64,000 nucleotides of DNA from Halostella litorea (GTDB taxonomy: Archaea > Halobacteriota > Halobacteria > Halobacteriales > Natronoarchaeaceae). The stretch is taken from the NCBI RefSeq assembly GCF_004785955.1, contig NZ_SJER01000001.1:558001-622000 (forward strand). Direction: 5' to 3'. Shown piece after piece: positions 1 through 7,851 of this stretch; within the stretch, counting starts at the first letter, position 1, and each line of letters begins with the position of its first letter. A program made the position numbers and the translations under genes. The notes beneath the pieces are model-generated. The model was not told the origin of the DNA and searched no databases. It saw nothing but the letters and a program-made list of their open reading frames with translations.

Positions 1-157
1 TCGCGCGCCCGACCTGGGGTCGGGTCGCCGGTGACTTAAAAACCCGTCAGACGGGCGCACGACTCGACCCCCGCGGCGGCCATCCTGCGGGCGTCGGACG
101 GCCGCCGGGGGTTCGCCGTTGCGTAGTTCTTTGGCCGAGGAACCCGTCGACCGCACC

Positions 158-1015
158 ATGCACGGCACTGGCGCACCACTGTTGACACCGTTCGACGACG
201 AGGGCGACGTCGACCACGACGCGCTCCGGGAACTCGCGACCTGGCTGACCGACGCCGGCGTCGACTTCCTCGTGCCCTGTGGCTCGACGAGCGAAGCGCC
301 GCTTCTCACCCCCGACGAGCGCGAGCGCGTGGTCGCGACCGTCGCCGACGCGGTCGACTGCCCGGTCGTCGCCGGCACGGGGACCGAGGGCCTGCGGGCG
401 TCGGTGCAGGCAGCCGAGCGCGCCGCCGCGGCCGGCGCGGACGCCGTCCTCGCCGTGACGCCCCACTACTACGACTACGGGCAGGAGGCCCTCGCGGAGT
501 TCTACCGCGACCTCGCCGACGACAGCCCCGTCCCGGTGTACCTGTACAGCGTGCCGCCGTACACGGACGTCGCGCTCGAACCCGAGACGGTCGCGGCCGT
601 CGCCGACCACGACAACGTCGCCGGGATCAAGGACTCCAGCGGCGACCTCACGCGCCTCCAGCGGACGATAGCCGGCGTCCCCGAGGACTTCGACGTGTTC
701 GTCGGCAGCGGGAGCGTGTACGCGCTCGGCCTCGACGCCGGCGCGACGGGCGGCATCGTGGCGATATCGAACGTCACCCCGGAGCGCGCATCCGAGGTGT
801 ACCGCCGCTACCGGGACGGCGACGAGGCGGAGGCGCGGCGGATCAACCGGGACCTGATCGACCTCGAACAGGCGCTGGTCGTCCACGGCGCGCCCGGCTT
901 CAAGGCGGGGGCGCGGGCGCGCGGCCAGCCGGCCGGCCGCGCGCGCCGCCCGTTCCGGCCGCTCGACGACGAGGCGCGCGAGGAGATCGCGGCGCTGGTC
1001 GCGGAGCGGACGTAG
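158..1015 (+). CDS. Dihydrodipicolinate synthase / KDG aldolase family protein
   Basis: A 285-aa TIM-barrel class I aldolase of the DapA/NanA superfamily. The usual phosphate/substrate loop appears as GSTSEAP (about residues 42-48), the catalytic Tyr as YLYSVPP (Tyr130), and the Schiff-base Lys as GIKDSSGD (Lys158). The family splits pyruvate from 2-keto-3-deoxy acids or condenses pyruvate with an aldehyde. Haloarchaeal members include 2-keto-3-deoxy-(phospho)gluconate aldolases and DapA paralogues, and I cannot tell which substrate this one uses. ATG 158 is preferred over TTG 119 because the family N-terminus begins just before the G-x-PLLTPF strand. It stands alone, with an A-rich TATA-like stretch near 36-42. 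Confidence 0.85.
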   Translation: MHGTGAPLLTPFDDEGDVDHDALRELATWLTDAGVDFLVPCGSTSEAPLLTPDERERVVATVADAVDCPVVAGTGTEGLRASVQAAERAAAAGADAVLAVTPHYYDYGQEALAEFYRDLADDSPVPVYLYSVPPYTDVALEPETVAAVADHDNVAGIKDSSGDLTRLQRTIAGVPEDFDVFVGSGSVYALGLDAGATGGIVAISNVTPERASEVYRRYRDGDEAEARRINRDLIDLEQALVVHGAPGFKAGARARGQPAGRARRPFRPLDDEAREEIAALVAERT

Positions 1016-1113
1016 GCGCGGCGGCGTAACTGTTTCCGGGTTCGGTCCCGTTCGAACTGTACTCGGTATCGGTTTCTCGTAACGGTGATGCCCCTGCGAC
1101 CGCTACGACGCGT

Positions 1114-2196
1114 GTGGCCACTTCCACGGACCACGCCGTCCGCGACCGGCTCGCGTTCACCGCCGGCGAGGTGACCGGCGCGCTAGGGGATTCGGTTACG
1201 GTGCTCCCCATCGTCGTCGCGTTAGGGGCGACGACGGCGGTGTCGCTGCCCCACGTCCTCCTGCTGTTCGGCGCCTTCCAGGTCGTCTGGGGGCTGGTCT
1301 ACGGCCTGCCGCTCTCCGTCGAGCCGATGAAGGCGCTGGCGGGGCTGGCCATCGCCGGCGCGCTGACCGCGGGGGAACTCGCGGCCGCGGGGCTGGTCGC
1401 TGGCGTCGCCCTGCTCGCGCTCGGCGCGGTCGGCGCGCTCGACCGCATCGAGAGCGCGGTCGGCCGGCCCGTCGTGCGGGGGATCCAGCTCGCGGTGGCG
1501 CTGTTGTTGCTGGAGACCGGGCTGTCGCTCGGCGCGGCGAACCTCGCGCTCGCTGGGGTGGGCGCGGGCGTCGCGCTCGTCGCCGTCGTCGCGCGGCGCG
1601 GGCGGGCGAGCGCGCTGGCCGTCCTCGCCGTCGGGGCCGCCATCGCCGTCGCCGAGGCGGGCGTCCCGTCGCCGGCCGTCCCGGAACTCGCCGCCTTCGC
1701 GAGCGGGACGCCGACGCTCTCGCCCGCGGCGCTCGAAGGCGCGGCCGCCCAGTTGGCGATGACCGTCGGCAACGCGGCGGTCGCCACCGCCGTCCTCTGT
1801 GCGGACCTGTTCGACCGCGACGTGTCGCCCGACGACCTCTCGACGAGCATGGGCGCGATGACGCTGTCGGCGGTGCCCCTCGGCGGGATCCCGATGTGTC
1901 ACGGGAGCGGCGGCCTCGCCGGCAAGTACGCGTTCGGCGCGCGCACCGGCGGCGCGAACGTCGTCCTCGGCGTGCTGTACGTCGCCGTCGCGCTGGTCGC
2001 GGGCGGCGGGCTGGTGATGGCGTACCCGACGGCGCTGCTCGGCGTCCTGCTGGTCGTCGTCGCCTGGCAGCTCGGGCGGGCCGCCGCGGCGACCGACGAC
2101 TACCTCCTGACGGCCGCGGTGGGGGTCGCCGGCCTGCTGATAAACGTCGGCGTCGCGTTCGTCGCCGGCGCGCTGGCGTTCCGCTACCTGCGGTAG
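1114..2196 (+). CDS. MOT1-like molybdate/sulfate transporter
   Basis: A 360-aa, Ala/Val/Leu-rich polytopic membrane protein with about ten hydrophobic segments. It has the two MOT1 signatures: G-D-x(5)-PIVVAL near residues 25-35 and PMCHGSGGLAGKYxFGARTG near residue 255. MOT1 proteins are high-affinity molybdate carriers of the SulP-related superfamily, and some members are annotated as sulfate transporters. The start is a GTG about 100 nt after the aldolase stop. No molybdate-binding regulator lies beside it. The only candidate Mo/W enzyme in the window is the aldehyde oxidoreductase near 53 kb, too far away to imply co-regulation. Confidence 0.85.
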   Translation: MATSTDHAVRDRLAFTAGEVTGALGDSVTVLPIVVALGATTAVSLPHVLLLFGAFQVVWGLVYGLPLSVEPMKALAGLAIAGALTAGELAAAGLVAGVALLALGAVGALDRIESAVGRPVVRGIQLAVALLLLETGLSLGAANLALAGVGAGVALVAVVARRGRASALAVLAVGAAIAVAEAGVPSPAVPELAAFASGTPTLSPAALEGAAAQLAMTVGNAAVATAVLCADLFDRDVSPDDLSTSMGAMTLSAVPLGGIPMCHGSGGLAGKYAFGARTGGANVVLGVLYVAVALVAGGGLVMAYPTALLGVLLVVVAWQLGRAAAATDDYLLTAAVGVAGLLINVGVAFVAGALAFRYLR

Positions 2197-2236
2197 CTTC
2201 GACCCGTTTTTGTCCGCCCGCCCCCTCGTGGCGACC

Positions 2237-2335
2237 ATGACCGAGACGTGGGGCGACCTGTTCGACCGCGCGGCGGAATCGGACGCGGACGTCGCGGCGA
2301 TCCGGGCGACGCTCCGGGAGCGCCGCGATGACTGA
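2237..2335 (+). CDS. Small acidic peptide (32 aa), translationally coupled to the next gene
   Basis: ATG 2237 opens a 32-codon frame starting MTETWGDLFDRAAE and ending RERRDD. The composition is acidic with an amphipathic helix, like a haloarchaeal protein. Its last codons overlap the ATG of the following gene (2328), a layout typical of coupled haloarchaeal pairs. A T-rich stretch around 2208-2215 lies about 25 nt upstream and could be its TATA box. I do not recognise a family. The support is its composition, the promoter spacing and the overlap. Confidence 0.6.
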   Translation: MTETWGDLFDRAAESDADVAAIRATLRERRDD

Positions 2336-2798
2336 CCCCGACCCGACGGTCGTCGTCGCGGACGCGGACGTGCTGGCCGCGGACCTGCTCGTCGGCGGCG
2401 ACGCCCGCGCGGCGCTGGACCACGTGCGCCGCCACTCCTGGCTGACGCTCGTCGCGAGCGACGCCCTGCTTGACGACGCCGAGGCGACGATAGCCGCCCT
2501 CGCGGACGACGCGCTGGCCGCGGACTGGCGCGCGCGGATCGAGCGGGAGCGCGAACCGGTCAACCACCCGCCGGAAGACCATCCGGGGCTGGCCAGCGCC
2601 TACCGCGCCGGGGCCGCACACCTGCTCACGTACGACGACGACCTCCGGGCCGCGGAGACGGGGCTGTCGCTCCAGCCGTATCAGGGCCTATCGGTGCGGC
2701 CGCCCGACGCCTTCGCCGCCGTGTTCGACGCCGAGAGCCTCTACGAGGCGACCCAAGAGGGCGAGTATCCCGGGCCGGACCGGGACCCGCGCGCCTAG
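2328..2798 (+). CDS. PIN-like haloarchaeal conserved protein (DUF7384-type)
   Basis: A 156-aa acidic protein. The N-terminal strand [12 protein letters not shown] (about 9-20) and the later HLLTYDDDL segment (about 98-106) resemble the acidic active-site strands of PIN-fold nucleases, and I think it matches the haloarchaeal family DUF7384. A nuclease role is inference, because a full set of PIN acidic residues cannot be proven by eye. It overlaps the 32-aa peptide gene upstream by 8 nt. Its TAG stop overlaps the CTA (TAG) of the convergent hpt gene, so the two stops share the sequence CTAG. Confidence 0.7.
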   Translation: MTDPDPTVVVADADVLAADLLVGGDARAALDHVRRHSWLTLVASDALLDDAEATIAALADDALAADWRARIEREREPVNHPPEDHPGLASAYRAGAAHLLTYDDDLRAAETGLSLQPYQGLSVRPPDAFAAVFDAESLYEATQEGEYPGPDRDPRA

Positions 2799-3391
2799 GT
2801 CGCCGGCGCGACGCGCTCCTCGCCGTCGCCGTCCTCGTCGACGACGATCACCTCGCCGTCCTCGACGCGGACGTTGATCAGCGTCTTCGGCTCGTAGGGG
2901 GTCCCCTCCAAGGCGTTCCCCCCGCCGACCTTCTTCATGACGACCACGACGTCGACCAGTTCCGCGCCGATGCCGTCGAGCGCCTCCGTGATCGCCCGCA
3001 GCGTGCCGCCGGTCGAGAGCATGTCGTCGAGCACGAGGACGCGGTCGCCCTCGTCGACGTCGTTGATGTACATCTCGCTCTCCGAGTAACCCGTCTCCTG
3101 AAACAGCGACACCTCGCCGTCCAGCCCGTACTCGCGCTTCCGGATGACGACCAGCGGGATGTCGGTCGTCAGCGACACCGCGGTGCTGATGTGGATGCCC
3201 ATCGCCGCCGGCGTGACGATCTTGTCCACGTCCGCCAGGTCCGCCTTCCGGATGATCCCGTTGACGACTTCCCGGAGCAGGCCGGGCTCCAGCATCGGAA
3301 CGCAGTTGCTGATGGGGTGGACGAGGTACTCGTAACCGCCCTCCTTCTCGATGATAGGGGCCTCGTGGAGGGATCGCCGGAGTTTATCCAT
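2795..3391 (-). CDS. hpt: Hypoxanthine/guanine phosphoribosyltransferase
   Basis: A 198-aa type I phosphoribosyltransferase that transfers ribose-5-phosphate from PRPP to hypoxanthine or guanine in purine salvage. The 13-residue PRPP motif is at about residues 118-130 ([13 protein letters not shown]), and VVIRKREYG lies at 81-89. The N-terminus, MDKLRRSL, matches the archaeal Hpt form. The start is ATG 3391. The same frame runs on upstream for hundreds of codons, but that stretch is antisense-type shadow and not part of this protein. rdgB lies 53 nt upstream on the same strand, so nucleotide salvage and nucleotide-pool cleaning genes sit together. Confidence 0.93.
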   Translation of the reverse strand: MDKLRRSLHEAPIIEKEGGYEYLVHPISNCVPMLEPGLLREVVNGIIRKADLADVDKIVTPAAMGIHISTAVSLTTDIPLVVIRKREYGLDGEVSLFQETGYSESEMYINDVDEGDRVLVLDDMLSTGGTLRAITEALDGIGAELVDVVVVMKKVGGGNALEGTPYEPKTLINVRVEDGEVIVVDEDGDGEERVAPAT

Positions 3392-3444
3392 GCCGAAAGT
3401 ACGCAAGCCGGCGGAAAAACCTACTGGATCGGCGGACGCCCGAC

Positions 3445-3978
3445 CTACCGCTCGGCCAGCCAGTCGGCGAACCGCTCCAGGGCCCGCCCGCGGTGGGAGA
3501 TGGCGTTTTTCGCCGCCGTGTCCATCTCCGCGAACGTCTCGCCGTCGTGTTCGAAGACGGGGTCGTAGCCGAAGCCGCCCTCGCCGCGGGGCTCGACGAT
3601 CCGGCCCCGGACGTTCCCCTCGAACGTCTCCGCGGTCTCGCCGTCGTAGTAGACCATGACGGTCCGGAACGCTGCGCGGCGGTTCCCCTCGTCGGCGACC
3701 AGATCCGGGATGCGCTCGATCCCGAGCGTGTCCTCGACGAACGAGGAGTACGCGCCCGGGAAGCCGTCGAGCGCCTCGACGAACAGCCCGGTGTCGTCGA
3801 CCAGCACCGGCTCGTCGCCGTCGGTCTCCGCGAACGTCTCGCGCGCGCCGTACAGCGCTATCTCCTCCAGTTCGCCCTGGATCTCCGTGTAGTCGTACGG
3901 CACCTGCTCGACCGGCTCGTCGAGGTACTCGCGGGCCTCGCGGACCTTCCCCTCGTTGCCCGTCACGAAACGGATCAT
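3445..3978 (-). CDS. rdgB: XTP/dITP diphosphatase (non-canonical purine NTP pyrophosphatase)
   Basis: A 177-aa HAM1/RdgB protein that hydrolyses ITP, dITP and XTP to the monophosphate and pyrophosphate, keeping deaminated purines out of DNA and RNA. The N-terminal nucleotide loop TGNEGK (6-11), the catalytic [16 protein letters not shown] region (about 59-74), GFGYDPVF and the C-terminal SHRGRAL are all present. Length and start (ATG 3978) fit the family. hpt follows downstream. The upstream gap to the DUF5808 gene holds copy A of a structured repeat. Confidence 0.95.
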   Translation of the reverse strand: MIRFVTGNEGKVREAREYLDEPVEQVPYDYTEIQGELEEIALYGARETFAETDGDEPVLVDDTGLFVEALDGFPGAYSSFVEDTLGIERIPDLVADEGNRRAAFRTVMVYYDGETAETFEGNVRGRIVEPRGEGGFGYDPVFEHDGETFAEMDTAAKNAISHRGRALERFADWLAER

Positions 3979-4145
3979 GTCGGAGTGGCCGGACCGCGCG
4001 GGAAAATAGCCGTCGGTCCGCGGCGGTCGCCCGGCGGGAAAACCAAGCTACTCGAACCGGACCACTGGGCCGGCGCGAGCGCGTGGCGCACCGACGCGCC
4101 GCGGGCGAGCGTTCGGGGAAGGGCAGGCTGTCGGGACGATAGCAT

Positions 4146-4170
4146 CCGCGAGCGCCGTGGGCGCTCGCGG
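4146..4170. repeat. Perfect 11-bp inverted repeat followed by T6
   Basis: An 11-bp perfect stem with a 3-nt loop (left arm 4146-4156, right arm 4160-4170). It is followed on the plus strand by a T6 run (4173-4178) and a second T6 run (4187-4192). It looks like an intrinsic terminator, but no plus-strand gene ends here, and it directly abuts repeat copy A. Confidence 0.75.
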
Positions 4171-4238
4171 CCTTTTTTGATCGACATTTTTTCGAGGAGC
4201 GGTGCGCCGGCGGCGCACCCGACGAGAAAAAAGGTCGT
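4169..4238 (+). repeat. Structured intergenic repeat, copy A
   Basis: A roughly 70-bp element made of a T6 run, the word GATCG, a second T6 run, a GC-rich hairpin (9-bp arms 4201-4209 and 4211-4219), an A6 run and GGTCGT. A closely similar sequence occurs at 6727-6793 in the opposite orientation. Each strand carries a T-run entering the hairpin, so it could stop transcription from either side. It fills the gap between the DUF5808 gene and rdgB. Confidence 0.75.
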
Positions 4239-4239
4239 C

Positions 4240-4509
4240 TTAGTCCACGACCACTTCGACCGGCTCGTCGTCGTCCTCGGCGTCGTCGGCGTCGCCGCCC
4301 TGCTCGTTCCACAGGAGGACGCCCGCGATACCGAGCACGATCCACGACCGCCAGTTGGCGAGGTTGAGCGTGTAACCGATGCCGAAGGGCTTCTCGACCA
4401 GCATCCCGTCGCCGGGCTGCCAGTAGGAGGACAGCAGCCGGCGGACGCTTGGTCGCTCGAAGTTGTACGGCACGCCGAGCAGTTCGCCTGACTTCGGTTT
4501 GTCGGCCAT
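4240..4509 (-). CDS. DUF5808-type haloarchaeal protein
   Basis: An 89-aa protein with the pattern [13 protein letters not shown] at about 10-22, then [10 protein letters not shown] around residues 41-50, one hydrophobic segment (about 54-66) and an Asp/Glu-rich tail. This matches the small DUF5808 family as I remember it. The function is unknown; a single-pass membrane protein is likely. It lies downstream of kae1-bud32 on the same strand with a 71-nt gap. Immediately after its TAA the minus strand has a T6 run belonging to repeat copy A, a plausible termination site. Confidence 0.7.
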   Translation of the reverse strand: MADKPKSGELLGVPYNFERPSVRRLLSSYWQPGDGMLVEKPFGIGYTLNLANWRSWIVLGIAGVLLWNEQGGDADDAEDDDEPVEVVVD

Positions 4510-4580
4510 ACGAGACGTTACGACGGTCACGAACATGAACGTTACCGTCGACTGCCCCGACAGGAACCCGAACCGCCGCG

Positions 4581-6164
4581 CTACTGGTACCGGCCGCGGC
4601 CCTCGATCGCCCGCAGTCGGTCGAGGACGGCGTCGTCGCCGCGGGCGGCGTACGCCGCCTCGAACGCCTCGCGCAGCGGTTCGGGGTCGTCGGCGGTGCC
4701 GTCGAGGCTCCCCTCGAACACGTGCAGGTCCATCGCGTAGTCCTCCGCGTCGTCGGTGTAGTAGCCCAGGCCGAAGTCGATGAGGTAGGTACGGTCGTCC
4801 GCGACGCGGACGTTCCGGGTCGTCGGGTCGCCGTGGACGAACCCCGCCGCGTGGACCGCGGCGAGGTGGCGACCCACGTCGCGGACCCGCCGCTCCGAGA
4901 GCGCCGCGCCCAGGTCCGCGTCGCCGACCGTCTCGAACACGAGCGTTCCGTCCCGGAGGTCCACGTCGTGGACGACCGGCGTCGGGACGCCCTGCCGCCG
5001 CGCCGCGCTGGTGAGGCGGGCCTCCAGCACCGTGCGGTCGCGCCGGAGGCGGTCGTCGAGGGTGGCGTGGCGGTACGGCTTCGGGACGCGGCGCTTGGTC
5101 GTCCGCCCCGGCCCCACCTCGACGAGGGCCTCCGCACCCTGGCGCTCGCGGCCCTCGGGCGGCCGGCGGCGGACGCTCTCGCCCGCGCGCCAGGTGACCG
5201 GCACCTGGTCCGGCCGGAAGTCGGGCAGCACCTGCGACTCCTCGACGGCGACGGTGTCGCCGGCGTCGTACATCGTCGCGCCGAGCACCGCGATCATCCC
5301 GGCGTTGTCCCGCAGGAACCGCGGTTCGGGCGCGTAGAAGTCCGCGCCGCGGGCCTCGCACATCTCCGCCAGCATCGCCCGCAGGCGGTCGTTCTGCCCG
5401 ACGCCGCCGCCGAGCACCAGTTCGTCGCTGCCGGTCAGCGACAGGGCGCGCTCGGCGACCTCCGTCAGCATCGCGAAGACGTTCTCCTGCAGCGAGAAGC
5501 AGACGTCCGCGACGGGCACGTCGTCGTCGACCGCTTGCTTCGCCGCGCTCATGATCCCCGAGAAGGAGAAGTCCATCCCCTTCACGACGTACGGCAGGTC
5601 GACGTAGTCGCCGCCCTTCGCGCGCCTCTCGACCTTCGGGCCGCCGGGGTGGGACCAGTCGAGGTGACGGGTGAACTTGTCGATGGCGTTGCCGACGCCG
5701 GTGTCCATCGTCTCCCCGAGCACGCGGTAGCGGCCGTTGTGAAAGCCCAGAACGTGGGCGTTCGCGCCGCTGGCGTTCAGACAGACCGGCGAGTCGAACC
5801 CCGACTGATGCCGGCCGATCTCCAGGTGCGCGACCATGTGGTTGACGCCGACCAGCGGCACGTCGAGGGACTGCGCCAGGGCGCGGGCGGCGGTGCCGAC
5901 GGTCCGCAGGCACGGGCCGAGCCCCGGCCCGCGGGAGAAAGCGACGGCGTCGATCGGGCCGTCGGCGTGGGAAAGCGCCGCCTCGACGACTTCGGGGATC
6001 GACTTCGCCATGTGCTCGGCGGCCTCGCTCGGGTCGATGCCGCCGCTCTCGGGCTGGTAGGCGTCGGTCTCGATGACGGTCGTTCCGGTCCCGGCGTCGT
6101 GGACCGCCGCGCTGGCCGCCCAGGCGGTGCCCTCGATGCCGAGCACGCGGGTGTCGCTACTCAC
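4581..6164 (-). CDS. kae1-bud32: KEOPS complex Kae1-Bud32 fusion protein
   Basis: A 527-aa fusion. Residues 1 to about 325 are the Kae1/TsaD-type ASKHA domain, which transfers threonylcarbamoyl to A37 of ANN-decoding tRNAs. Its metal-binding HMVAH motif is at His109/His113, and [11 protein letters not shown] lies near residue 255. Residues from about 340 to 527 are the Bud32 kinase/ATPase domain, with catalytic HGDPTTRN (His444, Asp446) and DFG (463-465). The fusion is known in several euryarchaea. The start is GTG 6164. It lies 60 nt downstream of rps27ae on the same strand, the usual S24e-S27ae-Kae1 order. Confidence 0.95.
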   Translation of the reverse strand: MSSDTRVLGIEGTAWAASAAVHDAGTGTTVIETDAYQPESGGIDPSEAAEHMAKSIPEVVEAALSHADGPIDAVAFSRGPGLGPCLRTVGTAARALAQSLDVPLVGVNHMVAHLEIGRHQSGFDSPVCLNASGANAHVLGFHNGRYRVLGETMDTGVGNAIDKFTRHLDWSHPGGPKVERRAKGGDYVDLPYVVKGMDFSFSGIMSAAKQAVDDDVPVADVCFSLQENVFAMLTEVAERALSLTGSDELVLGGGVGQNDRLRAMLAEMCEARGADFYAPEPRFLRDNAGMIAVLGATMYDAGDTVAVEESQVLPDFRPDQVPVTWRAGESVRRRPPEGRERQGAEALVEVGPGRTTKRRVPKPYRHATLDDRLRRDRTVLEARLTSAARRQGVPTPVVHDVDLRDGTLVFETVGDADLGAALSERRVRDVGRHLAAVHAAGFVHGDPTTRNVRVADDRTYLIDFGLGYYTDDAEDYAMDLHVFEGSLDGTADDPEPLREAFEAAYAARGDDAVLDRLRAIEGRGRYQ

Positions 6165-6223
6165 GGGTCAGTGTGTGAAGACGGCTGGTCGCGATGTGCC
6201 GCGCGGGAGCGCGGCCCATTGCC

Positions 6224-6358
6224 TTACTCCCACTCGGTGTAGTCACAGCGACCGCAGTGCAGGCGGTCGCCGTGGTCGGCGAGGAACGTGTCGCCACAGC
6301 GGGGGCACATCTCGCGCTCGGTCGTGCCGTCGTCCTCGTAGAGGTCGTGTCGGGCCAT
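6224..6358 (-). CDS. rps27ae: 30S ribosomal protein S27ae
   Basis: A 44-aa zinc-ribbon ribosomal protein with four cysteine ligands, Cys18, Cys21, Cys35 and Cys38 (CPRC and CGRC). The length is typical of archaeal S27ae, which lacks the ubiquitin fusion found in eukaryotes. It starts at ATG 6358, one base from the S24e stop, so the two are certainly co-transcribed. Confidence 0.96.
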   Translation of the reverse strand: MARHDLYEDDGTTEREMCPRCGDTFLADHGDRLHCGRCDYTEWE

Positions 6359-6359
6359 C

Positions 6360-6674
6360 TTAGGCCTCCTCCGCCTCCTCGGCGCCGTCCTCGTCGGCGA
6401 CGATCTTGTTGCGCTCGAGCATGTAGTCCTGCTCGACGTCGCGGGCGTGGTCGGCGGTCTCGTACACCTTCGCCTCACCGACGGTCTTGCGCATCCCGAA
6501 CTTCGTGTCGAGCTTGCGGACGACGACCTCCTCGGCGTCCTTGTTCAGCTTCGCCGCGAGGCTGTCGCGGACGGAGAGCCGGGAGGGCGTGGCCTCGTCG
6601 TGGGTCAGTTCGAACGTGACGTCGGTCCGGTGCAACATCGGGTTCTCGTCCTCGTCGATGATGTCGACATCCAT
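6360..6674 (-). CDS. rps24e: 30S ribosomal protein S24e
   Basis: A 104-aa protein with the S24e pattern: MDVDII at the start, [20 protein letters not shown] and [17 protein letters not shown] in the middle. The C-terminus is Glu/Ala-rich, as usual in haloarchaea. It belongs to the small ribosomal subunit. It starts at ATG 6674, with a TATA-like T-rich box at 6711-6720 upstream on the minus strand and repeat copy B just beyond. It heads the S24e-S27ae-Kae1-Bud32 transcription unit. Confidence 0.96.
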   Translation of the reverse strand: MDVDIIDEDENPMLHRTDVTFELTHDEATPSRLSVRDSLAAKLNKDAEEVVVRKLDTKFGMRKTVGEAKVYETADHARDVEQDYMLERNKIVADEDGAEEAEEA

Positions 6675-6726
6675 GGCGTGATCAGTTACCTTCTACTTCT
6701 CCGCGAAACGGGTAAAAGGATTTCGA

Positions 6727-6793
6727 ACGACCTTTTTCCTGCTCGGGTCGCCGTCGGCGACCGCTCGCGGCGAAAAGTGCGATCAAAAGGACC
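6727..6793 (-). repeat. Structured intergenic repeat, copy B
   Basis: Read on the minus strand this gives, in order: CCTTTTGATCG, a T4 run, GAGCGGT, an 8- to 9-bp GC hairpin, an A5 run and GGTCGT. This is the same order as copy A at 4169-4238, with roughly three quarters of positions identical by eye. It sits between the 53-aa gene and the S24e promoter. Confidence 0.72.
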
Positions 6794-6842
6794 GGGCGCT
6801 CCCCCCGGTCGTACCGGGAAGCCGCGCTCACTCCTCTGGATG

Positions 6843-7004
6843 CTACTTCCGGTGTTTCAGAATTATCTGGAGCGCGGTACCCGGGTTGTCGTTCGCGAGA
6901 TGACGCTCGACCCGATCGGTCACTTCGGCAGGGACGGCTCCGTGCTGCTGGAAGGCTTCGACGGCGTCCCTGGCCTCCACTTCCCACCAACTCTCGGCGT
7001 TCAT
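6843..7004 (-). CDS. Small conserved-looking protein (53 aa)
   Basis: A 53-aa protein starting MNAESWWEVEARDAVEAF and ending ALQIILKHRK. It has two Trp, a helical amphipathic pattern and base composition less GC-rich than its neighbours. I do not recognise the family. Support for it being real: a T-rich TATA-like box (7029-7037) lies 25-33 nt before ATG 7004, and the gene fills an otherwise empty stretch. Three 9-bp-spaced heptamers (7045-7069) lie just upstream of that box and may be an operator. Longer upstream starts would run into the dephospho-CoA kinase gene. Confidence 0.62.
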   Translation of the reverse strand: MNAESWWEVEARDAVEAFQQHGAVPAEVTDRVERHLANDNPGTALQIILKHRK

Positions 7005-7044
7005 ATCACACCGGTAATCGATACGCCACCAAAAACCGGGGCTC

Positions 7045-7069
7045 CCGTTCATTCCGTTCAAACCGTTCA
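7045..7069 (-). promoter_or_regulatory. Triple heptamer with 9-bp period, candidate operator
   Basis: The heptamer CCGTTCA (TGAACGG on the minus strand) occurs exactly three times, starting at 7045, 7054 and 7063. This places it just upstream of the TATA-like box of the 53-aa gene. The exact period suggests a protein-binding site or a short tandem repeat. Confidence 0.5.
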
Positions 7070-7101
7070 GGACGCCGGTATCCGCTCTACTTGAATCCGA
7101 C

Positions 7102-7650
7102 CTACGCTTCCAACAGCGCAAGCGCCCGCTCGGCGTCGCCGTCCATCCGGCGAAGCAGGTCGGCGAACTCCGCCCGCGTCCCGGCGTCAACGCGGACGTG
7201 GACCATCCCGGCGTCGGGCTGGCCGTACACGACGCTTGCCCCGTCCGGGGCGGCGACGACCGCGGGCAGCGTCGCGAGGTCCTCCTCGCCGTCGACGACG
7301 ACGGTCGTCGGGCGGTCGTCGGCGACGGCGTCGCGCAAGGCGACCAGCAGGTCGGCGGTCAGCGAGGCGGCGGGGTTCTCGACCTCGACGGTGTGGTCCT
7401 CGCGGATCGTCTCGCTGACCTCCCCGTCGACGGCCTCGCGTTTGGTGCGGCCGTCGACCACGGCGACGTCCGGGGTGCGGCCGACGCGCTCGAAGTGGTA
7501 CGTGACGATGTCGCCGACGGCGACCAGCGGCCCGGTCACGTCCGCGAGGACGCGCTCCGGGTCGGTCTCGACGGGGCCGAACGGCTCCTTGAACGCGCCG
7601 CGGAGGTCGGGCGGGAGCGTCAGGAGCGGGTCGGGGTCGTCGGACGCCAC
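7102..7650 (-). CDS. GTP-dependent dephospho-CoA kinase (DUF359)
   Basis: A 182-aa DUF359 protein, the archaeal GTP-dependent kinase that phosphorylates dephospho-CoA at the 3' hydroxyl to give CoA. Family features visible are LPPDLRGAFKEPFGP near the N-terminus, VAVGDIVTYHF, the VVDGRTKRE motif (about 64-72), ENPAASLT and VVDGEEDLATLP. The start is GTG 7650, one base after the spt4 stop, at the end of the aIF2-gamma/PIN/RpoE operon. That linkage is common in archaea. Confidence 0.92.
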   Translation of the reverse strand: MASDDPDPLLTLPPDLRGAFKEPFGPVETDPERVLADVTGPLVAVGDIVTYHFERVGRTPDVAVVDGRTKREAVDGEVSETIREDHTVEVENPAASLTADLLVALRDAVADDRPTTVVVDGEEDLATLPAVVAAPDGASVVYGQPDAGMVHVRVDAGTRAEFADLLRRMDGDAERALALLEA

Positions 7651-7651
7651 G

Positions 7652-7849
7652 CTAGCGAACCTTCAGGGCGTACGCGCCCGGCTCCGCGACCTCCATCTCC
7701 TCGGCGATCCGGCTCTCCTCGGGGTGGGCGATGTACACGTAACCGGCCCAGTCCTCCGTGAGGCTGCTGGAGCCACAGGACGGGCAGGTCTCCTCGTTGG
7801 GCTCGACGACGCGGTGGCACTCGCGGCAGACGAGGCGGTCTTCGGCCAT
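7652..7849 (-). CDS. spt4: DNA-directed RNA polymerase subunit E'' / Spt4
   Basis: A 65-aa zinc-ribbon protein with ligands Cys8, Cys11, Cys22 and Cys25 and the Spt4 core DWAGYVYIAHPEESRIAEEM. Spt4 pairs with Spt5 to keep elongating RNA polymerase processive. ATG 7849 is preferred because it falls 2 nt after the rpoE1 stop; a GTG at 7855 that overlaps rpoE1 is the alternative. It ends 1 nt before the dephospho-CoA kinase start. Confidence 0.94.
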   Translation of the reverse strand: MAEDRLVCRECHRVVEPNEETCPSCGSSSLTEDWAGYVYIAHPEESRIAEEMEVAEPGAYALKVR

Positions 7850-7851
7850 CG

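Noticed and set aside
2795-5137. A single minus-strand frame of 780 codons that could suggest an Hpt fusion
   Set aside because: Only the last 198 residues are Hpt. The upstream part is out-of-frame antisense-like sequence over rdgB, the DUF5808 gene and bud32.
4722-6242. A 506-codon plus-strand frame over kae1-bud32
   Set aside because: It is antisense to a gene with complete Kae1 and Bud32 motifs. Its translation is low-complexity Arg/Val/Asp-rich.
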